NCBI RefSeq assembly: GCF_000002425.4 | Contig: NC_037262.1 | Coordinates: 7,872,998-7,936,997, forward strand | DNA length: 64,000 nucleotides | Source of the DNA: Physcomitrium patens | Lineage: Eukaryota > Streptophyta > Bryopsida > Funariales > Funariaceae | Direction: 5' to 3' | The notes under the pieces: model-generated | The model's database searches: none | What the model saw: only the letters and a program-made list of their open reading frames with translations | Told to the model about the DNA's origin: nothing | In this document: piece after piece, positions 58,022 to 64,000 of the stretch | How positions within the stretch are numbered: the first letter of the stretch is position 1 | How the letters are laid out: each line of letters begins with the position of its first letter | Made by a program: the position numbers and the translations under genes

Positions 58022-59699
58022 AATCCTAAGTCAAATACCTGACTTTTTTTTTATTTTGAACCAAATTCTCCACACCATTTAAATGTTACTGTGTTCAATG
58101 GTTGTTATATAATTTTAATCAATACCCAACCCATGTGAACAGAGTAGCTCATGCTCAGTCCACACATTGAATTCCAAGGTTCATCAATTAAGTGGTAAAT
58201 GTTGCCATTTCAAATAGACACAGTTGTGTTTCAAAACAACAGTAAACAACAAGGGGGGTGGCAAGTTGTATTCTTTTCAATGCAGAATATCACTAAAAAA
58301 ATTGGTAGCTCATATCCCAATTAGGAACTTGGAACCATACCTAATGGATTCTGGTACAAGGTTTATCACAACTGTTTCAAAAGAAAAAAATAACGATTCA
58401 AATGTATAGATATAAAAATTAATAATAACACTGAAGACTCTTGTAGGTGTTAGTATGCTTTGATCACTTTGAACTATGGCTGCTGCAACGCCCTCACCTG
58501 CCAAAGCTATTATTTCACGACACACGAATTTACTTACACTTGCTTATCTTATATTTACGTGATCAAGCAAGGTTACAACTAAGCAGATGACTCCAATCCA
58601 ACTAAAAAAGTACAGTTCCAGAGAGCCTTCATGAGGAATATATATATAGATATATATAAAAACCCACACACACACACGGTTCTTTTTAAATCTCTCAACA
58701 GTTATTACGCTCTATTAGTTTTTAAACAGTCAGCATTAATTCTGCAGTTGATGGCGTAACTCCTACCCAAATTTATGGATTATCTGTGAATTGTAAATGA
58801 AATCGTACTTTACACACAAGGTGGATAAATGGAGTCAGAGCATCATGGTGCTGGAAAACCGAGTGAACATCTCACTAGGAAAAAGAAAAGAATTGTGGAT
58901 AAGTAATTGCTTTGGTTCATTATGATTGGTGGGTACTGGAGTCTATAAGGAAAAGAGCACGGGATCCAAATTCTCGGCTGTAAAAAGGAAGTAAATGTGA
59001 ACGAGGTTTCTTTTCTCTGCAACCTCGTCTAATGGTGTTATTATTGGATGGACAAGACCAGTTCGTGATTTGTGAGAACACATGAACAATCCCGAGAAGA
59101 TGAGGAGCTGCATTTGAATTTCGGGAGCAGGTCCCCACTGAGTGGAAAACCGTGTACTTATTCTGCCGGAGTACTGCTCTTCTGCCAGATTTTTCTAATA
59201 AGCTACATTGTTCTAATCTACGCTGTGACTAACCTCTCTTGCTAGATATCAGAAACTGAATCATGAAACTTTAAAACACATCTCAAAGTTCGACGTGAAT
59301 CAATAACCAAAATAATATATTTATAATAAAAATAAAAAATAAAAAACCTAACGCGTAGAGTTTGGGAAGAGAAAAAAACAGAGTTGAACTGCGAGTTATG
59401 GGGTCCCACTCAACGCTGCTGGAACCTTCAAGAAGATGGAGAAAAATCCAATTGAACAACCACATCGTAGCCTTTTCCCCCCAGAAAAACCTACAAAACG
59501 GGCCATTTAAAGTAAGCACAAAAAACACACAACACCAAAGTTGAGAAGGCACCACGAATCCAGAATGAAAGTGGTTGGTTAGTGACGAGATCATAATTAA
59601 GCCCATCGAGCTCATCAATTGTGACTACGTCTTGGTATCATCGCCCCACACAAAAAACAAACAGAAACACAACCCAAAGGAGGCAACATCAAAAAGACT
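54821..59699. other. Intergenic region with microsatellites, no gene recognised
   Basis: Simple repeats: (TATG)n 55224-55264, (TA)n(TG)n about 55770-55828, (TA)n about 57989-58018 and TA/CA tracts 58641-58678. 56520-57350 and 58920-59180 are less AT-rich and may contain UTR or promoter sequence, but no frame carries a recognisable motif and no retrotransposon similarity was seen. The open frames are short and overlap on both strands. Confidence 0.45.
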
Positions 59700-61679
59700 T
59701 GGGGCTTGATTGGATCCATAGCCCTAAAAGCCCTAATTGATGCATCGAATAAGGCTCTGGAAGTGTGCGGCAGAGCATCCCGCACCTCATGGACGGGTGT
59801 CAATAATTCTTATTCCCGGGCGTGATTTGCGGCCTGGTCTCACCGGGCCTCAATTCACACACGAGGCATAAACGCAATATTTGAGCGGGTCAGGGTATGA
59901 TACAGGGTACGGATCTCCCCTGAGGACGAGTCAGATTCCGGAATATGCTTCTGAGGGGGAAGGAGATGAGGGCGGACGACTGAGATTGCATGCGATCGGG
60001 AGGGGAGCGTGGCTTGTGGCTGGGAGGGTGGGAACGATCCCGACGCGCGACATTTGGTTTTAATGACGGGCTCGGGAGCATTTGGAGCACATCCTCGGCT
60101 TGTGTGGAGCCGGCGTCAGTGGCACTGGGAACGGGGTGAATCTGTCGTTCCCTAAGATGTTCTCATCAAGTTCCCCACTTCGTCTCACTTTCTACGATCG
60201 TTGGGAGCGACCGAGCGTTGTCGAGAATCATTGAAGAGATATCGGACTTACCGCCATAGCTACAGGCCGTCGTCATGAAGGGCGCAATTATCTGTCCGTT
60301 GAATGACTAGTTTTTCCCTTGTGGCTGGCACGGCAATGGTTTCATGCAGACCTCTGCCATTTTCCTATCTCCTTATCGGTGTAACTGTTTGTGCTTATAA
60401 AACCATTTCGCTGAGTTGGGTGATGAAGCTGTGTGTGTGTCGATTTTTTGAGCGAGTTCTTAGGACGCGGTTTGCAATGCGGCACGTTTGGTGATTCTGG
60501 CCTGCGGAGGATGAGAGAGAGAGAGAGAGAGTTTGCGTGTGTGTCTTGGTATACTGGTTTCGAGTGTGCGGGTGCACCATAGAGATGTGGACGTTGTTGT
60601 GGTGATTCGAGAACTGGAGCGGGAGTAGCTAGGTTTCAAGGCCTTCTGGGATGTGTGAATGCCGCGTTACTCCCTTAGATGCCATTGCTGTCGTCGTTGT
60701 AAATCTCACATCTGTGGTTTAGCTGGTCGCTTTGACATTGCAGTGCGGATAGTTTTTGGATGTCACGTGTAGTTTTCCAGTGATGCGCTTCTCGCGACCG
60801 CTGATATGACTGAGTGAATTGTGTGGTGTCGACAATGACCCGTATTGGTTTTGTGTTCCATTATTGATATCTTTGCCCTGGAGTCTCAGTGGGTGATGGG
60901 GGAACCATGTCCGCTGATCTGATATGGCATTTGCCTTGTCGGGATTACGGCTTTCTACGATTCTTGGAGAGCAACTGCTGTCGGAGGTTTGGACTTGATA
61001 CTGTTCTACAACAGTAAGATGAGGACCATTATTTTATTTTATTTTATTGTTATTATTTCCTCCTCTGGGCGCTTTGTCGGAGCACATGCGACCTGATCAT
61101 TGTGTGTCCTAGATATATGCAGTGGTTTGTATGCATCGGCTTGTCGTGTAATGCACTTCCTTGGACACTGTATTATTACCACCTTACTTGTTGCCTACAT
61201 GGGAGTCCGACTCTCGTGATCGTCGGCCTCCCCAAGTCTCGTCGTTTCCTCGACGTGCATTACAATGATAAAAACGGTGCAGCATTTGAGATCAATGTTA
61301 CTTGATTTGTGGAATTAGGCAACTTGAATGAGAGCGAATCAGTTCCAGTGAAACCTGCCCAACAAACAAAGGTGTCGAGTTTGCTTGAATGCAGGGTGGA
61401 TCATTCGTACAACGGCGGAGTAGAGGTTTCTGAAACTTGGCAATATATGTTCCTTAGATTGTTTGTGAAACGAAACTAAAGGGAATGTATAGCGATAGTG
61501 GAAGCGGACCGTGGTGAAGGAAGCCTTAATTGCCTGGATTGGGTTGGAGATTTCTACAGTATCCTCCTGCTGTGAAATTTTCGGAAAAGTTTCGGAGACC
61601 TCTAGTACAAGCCCTCGTCTTCTGGGTGGACAGAACATCTGCCTATAGTTTGGTGATCACAAGAGCTAGTCTCGCAGCA
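59700..61679 (+). promoter_or_regulatory. Upstream region and 5' UTR of the SMI1/KNR4-like gene
   Basis: GC-rich from about 59750 with a (GA)n tract at 60509-60530, typical of plant promoter or leader regions. A donor-like site (cag|gtaag variants) near 61011 suggests a possible leader intron but could not be fixed. An in-frame ATG at 61530 extends the reading frame by 50 codons; the extension is not conserved in what I know of the family. Confidence 0.4.
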
Positions 61680-63669
61680 ATGTTGGATTTGGAGCACAGA
61701 CCAGTGGAGGCTTTGAAGGAAACCCTCACACATCACCAAGCCCAGCTCGCAGGTCTTAAGCGCCTCTCTGCCCGTGCTAGTGCAGGTCCTTCCACTCCTG
61801 GAACGCGGCGTGTTTTTTTTTCCTTTTCTGCTTATGCCCGTAGTGTGATTGATCACTTAAAGAAATGTGAAGTTCCTATCGCTGAAGGCCTCTCCGACGA
61901 AGAGTTCGAAAAAATCGAAGCCACCTATGGCTTCACTTTCCCTCCCGATCTAAAAGGTATACTTCAAGAAGGTTTACCTACAGGATCAGGGTTCCCGAAC
62001 TGGCGGACAGGAAATGTGCAGCAGCTTCGCATGCGCATTAATCTTCCCATACTTCGGCTGTTGCACGAAGTTGCACATTCTAGATTCTGGTGGAAACCAT
62101 GGGGTCCGCGGCCTCTGGAAATTGATCATGCAGTCCGAATAGCACGGTCTGCTCTACGCAAAGCACCACTTCTTGTGCCCATGCATGGTCACTGTTACAT
62201 TTCGTCTGCGCCAAACGACGCAGGCAACCCTGTTTTCTTAGTGTACCAGAATAATGTTGTGTATTGCGGATACGATGTAGCAGACTTTTTCGAGCGGGAG
62301 GCTTTCCGTGCCCATGACGGTGAGCCTCCGTTCGAATTGGATGAGTGGCAGGGTAGCATGACAAGTGGTCGAAGCAGTATCAGTGGGAGCGGAGAGCTGC
62401 GGCGAGCGGAGCAATACACTGCCGATATTGATTCCACACATCGCACCTCTAGTTCTTCGTGTGTAACAGATCTGTCGGACTTGTCAGGGTCTGGGAGCGC
62501 GGAGGGCCAGAGAGAGACATGGGGTCGCAATTTGGACGTCCTTGCAAAGAATGCAGAGAATCTCGGTAGCCCGCGGAAGAAGGGAAGTCTCTTTTCTAGG
62601 TTTGGGCGGTCCAGATCACAGAGGGCGAATTGTCTAAAGGCCTCTAGCACTGTGGACGACTTGGCGCAAGAAACTGAGTCTCCACGATCCTCCGTATGCC
62701 AGGAGGATTTGCTTCGCTACGGACAGATCATAGAAAAGTCTTTGCCTCCCAAGGCCTTGATAAACCTTTCCATGGCAATCCCACCTTGGGCTGCTCGATC
62801 CCCTCGTAGGATAGAATTTTGGAGTGAGCTCGTGGATAAGTATCAAAAACAGAGAAACGACTCGCTCAAGGAATGCCGAACTCTTCCTCCAACCCCGAAT
62901 TTAGAAGTGACTACTCCCTCGTGTCCGTCGATCGTGAATGTTGACAGAATGGAACGAACAGCAGTGAAGTCTTCGAAGTGGTTGACTGGCTATTTTGAAG
63001 AGATGTCTCTGGTGCTCCGGCAGGGCGGGTGGGAAGAGAACGATATTTCTGATATGATGGATCCCAAAGCTTCTCCCGAGTTTTGGAATCAACAATTGGA
63101 CGCAGAGGTGTGCAGACTAATTTCCCTGTGATTGTCTCTCTAGATACTGCCTTGTAATGAAGCTTTCTGTTGACTTCTTGCATAGCTAGGTGGGCTCTAA
63201 GTTCGTGTGTGGTATCTAACCGGTTCCCAGCCTAGCTTTGCATGGTTAGACAGGTATGTGTCATTGGTTCCTCTTGATGGTTGTCCCTTCTGCTGTTCAC
63301 TTGTAAGGTTCTTGCGTAGGATGAGCACAAATGACTCGACTTCGATGCCCTCTATTAGTGGGAAGTTTACTGGCGATGCTTCAACGGATCACTGAGAGAA
63401 AGGCCACTAGATTAGTCTCTGTGAACTAGCAGCCTGTGCTTACCTCTGATTCCCCTACGTTTAATTAGCGGCAAACACCGTCTGTTCTGAAGCCTATGGC
63501 TTGTTAAACTTATGGGATATCTAACTTACGTGGCTCCGAACGCATGCAGGCAGTTTTGGTCACTTTAGCTAGGGAAGTGGAGCTGCTTTCTACTTCATTG
63601 AAGAAAGCTGGGTGGAGTGTTCCTGATGTAACTGAAACCATGAAAACGGGCTTCAATGCTGTATGGTGA
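61680..63669 (+). CDS. SMI1/KNR4-like domain plant protein (2 coding exons)
   Basis: Exon 61680-63107 (476 codons) joins exon 63550-63669 through GAG|GTGTGC and TGCAG|GCAGTT in phase 0, giving about 515 residues. The start MLDLEHRPVEAL is chosen because plant relatives begin just before an AGLKRLSARA-type motif, here at residues 24-33. Residues 70-210 form the SMI1/KNR4-type region: EGLSDEEFEKIEATYGFTFP, DLKGILQEGLP, FWWKPWGPRP, APLLVPMHGHCYI, NPVFLVYQNNVVYCG. Residues 220-360 are a Ser-rich, probably disordered insert. The C-terminus has two related helices, VLRQGGWEENDISDMM and, in exon 2, SLKKAGWSVPDVTETM, supporting the splice. Without splicing the frame would end at 63131 after seven further codons. 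The TGA at 63667 overlaps a strong donor (TG|GTGAGT), so a further exon is possible. In yeast, SMI1/KNR4 regulates cell-wall signalling; the role of the plant family is not established. Confidence 0.85.
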
Positions 63670-64000
63670 GTTTAAGACGTAGACGACGCTGTCTACAAAA
63701 TTTCGTCATCTGCTACCCGAAGTTACTCCCATCCTCCTTCAATCTGCTCGGGTTATCACCGTAAGGTTTTCCAGCACATTGTTGAGGACTAAAGATGGGA
63801 AGCCGAAGATATCAATCTACCCAACGTGCAACCCAGCTCGAAATGTGTTGAGTTATCAGCGCCTGACCAGAGCAAGTGGATTGCTGTCGGTTTTTTCATT
63901 GTTTCTCAGATGAACCATACATACCACTTGGAATATGAGAAGGTGGACTTCACGGGGAGAAGGAAACTTGCGAGACTACTGGCTGAAGTAATGATGGCCG
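63670..64000 (+). other. 3' flank of the SMI1/KNR4-like gene
   Basis: No clear AATAAA near the stop and no frame recognised before the window ends. It may be 3' UTR, or intron plus a later exon if the donor at 63666 is used. Confidence 0.4.

Noticed and set aside
61530-61679. Start codon at 61530 for the SMI1/KNR4-like protein.
   Set aside because: The extra 50 residues lack family similarity, while the start at 61680 lies at the expected distance before the AGLKRLSARA motif.

Overview
This is nuclear DNA of a land plant, most likely a moss of the Physcomitrium patens type. That call is an inference. It rests on an AT-rich sea of decayed Ty3/Gypsy chromoviruses, spliced plant genes with introns of about 140 to 450 bp and GT-AG borders, and plant-style COG8 and SMI1/KNR4-like proteins. 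No bacterial, organellar or RNA genes were recognised.

Layout. (1) 1-30.4 kb is a nested retrotransposon cluster. Four repeat families can be told apart by comparing copies within the window. Family A is a chromodomain Gypsy element with LTRs of about 540 bp (TGTCACGG...GACA). Family B is seen only as LTRs of about 1.3 kb. Family C has an LTR plus a coiled-coil gag-like frame. Family D is a divergent Gypsy lineage whose reverse transcriptase reads FLDDVPIKG, with LTRs of about 1.6 kb. B and C copies sit inside A and D copies, which gives a relative insertion order. (2) 30.7-36 kb is a gene island holding a complete 12-exon gene for COG8, a subunit of the conserved oligomeric Golgi complex (614 codons, joined here from its exons). 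(3) 36-51.6 kb holds two near-complete family A elements tail to tail (38107-43346 forward; 43545-49635 reverse, the latter with an exact 5-bp target duplication), flanked by an inverted pair of another degenerate repeat. (4) 51.8-59.7 kb is mostly non-repetitive intergenic DNA with simple repeats and two GC-richer islands that I could not assign. (5) 59.7-64 kb carries an SMI1/KNR4-like gene with a large first coding exon and a short second one.

Only the two cellular genes look functional. COG8 acts in Golgi vesicle tethering; the SMI1/KNR4-like protein has no established role known to me. All transposon genes are broken by stops, frameshifts or deletions. The exception is one 471-codon family D frame (233-1648), which keeps the RT and RNase H catalytic residues. 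The main second-look items are the two LTR-LTR inverted repeats (17.3-18.3 kb and 42.8-44.1 kb), the fungal-looking family D with a zinc-knuckle frame placed downstream of integrase, and an intron of COG8 that is a multiple of three with no stop.
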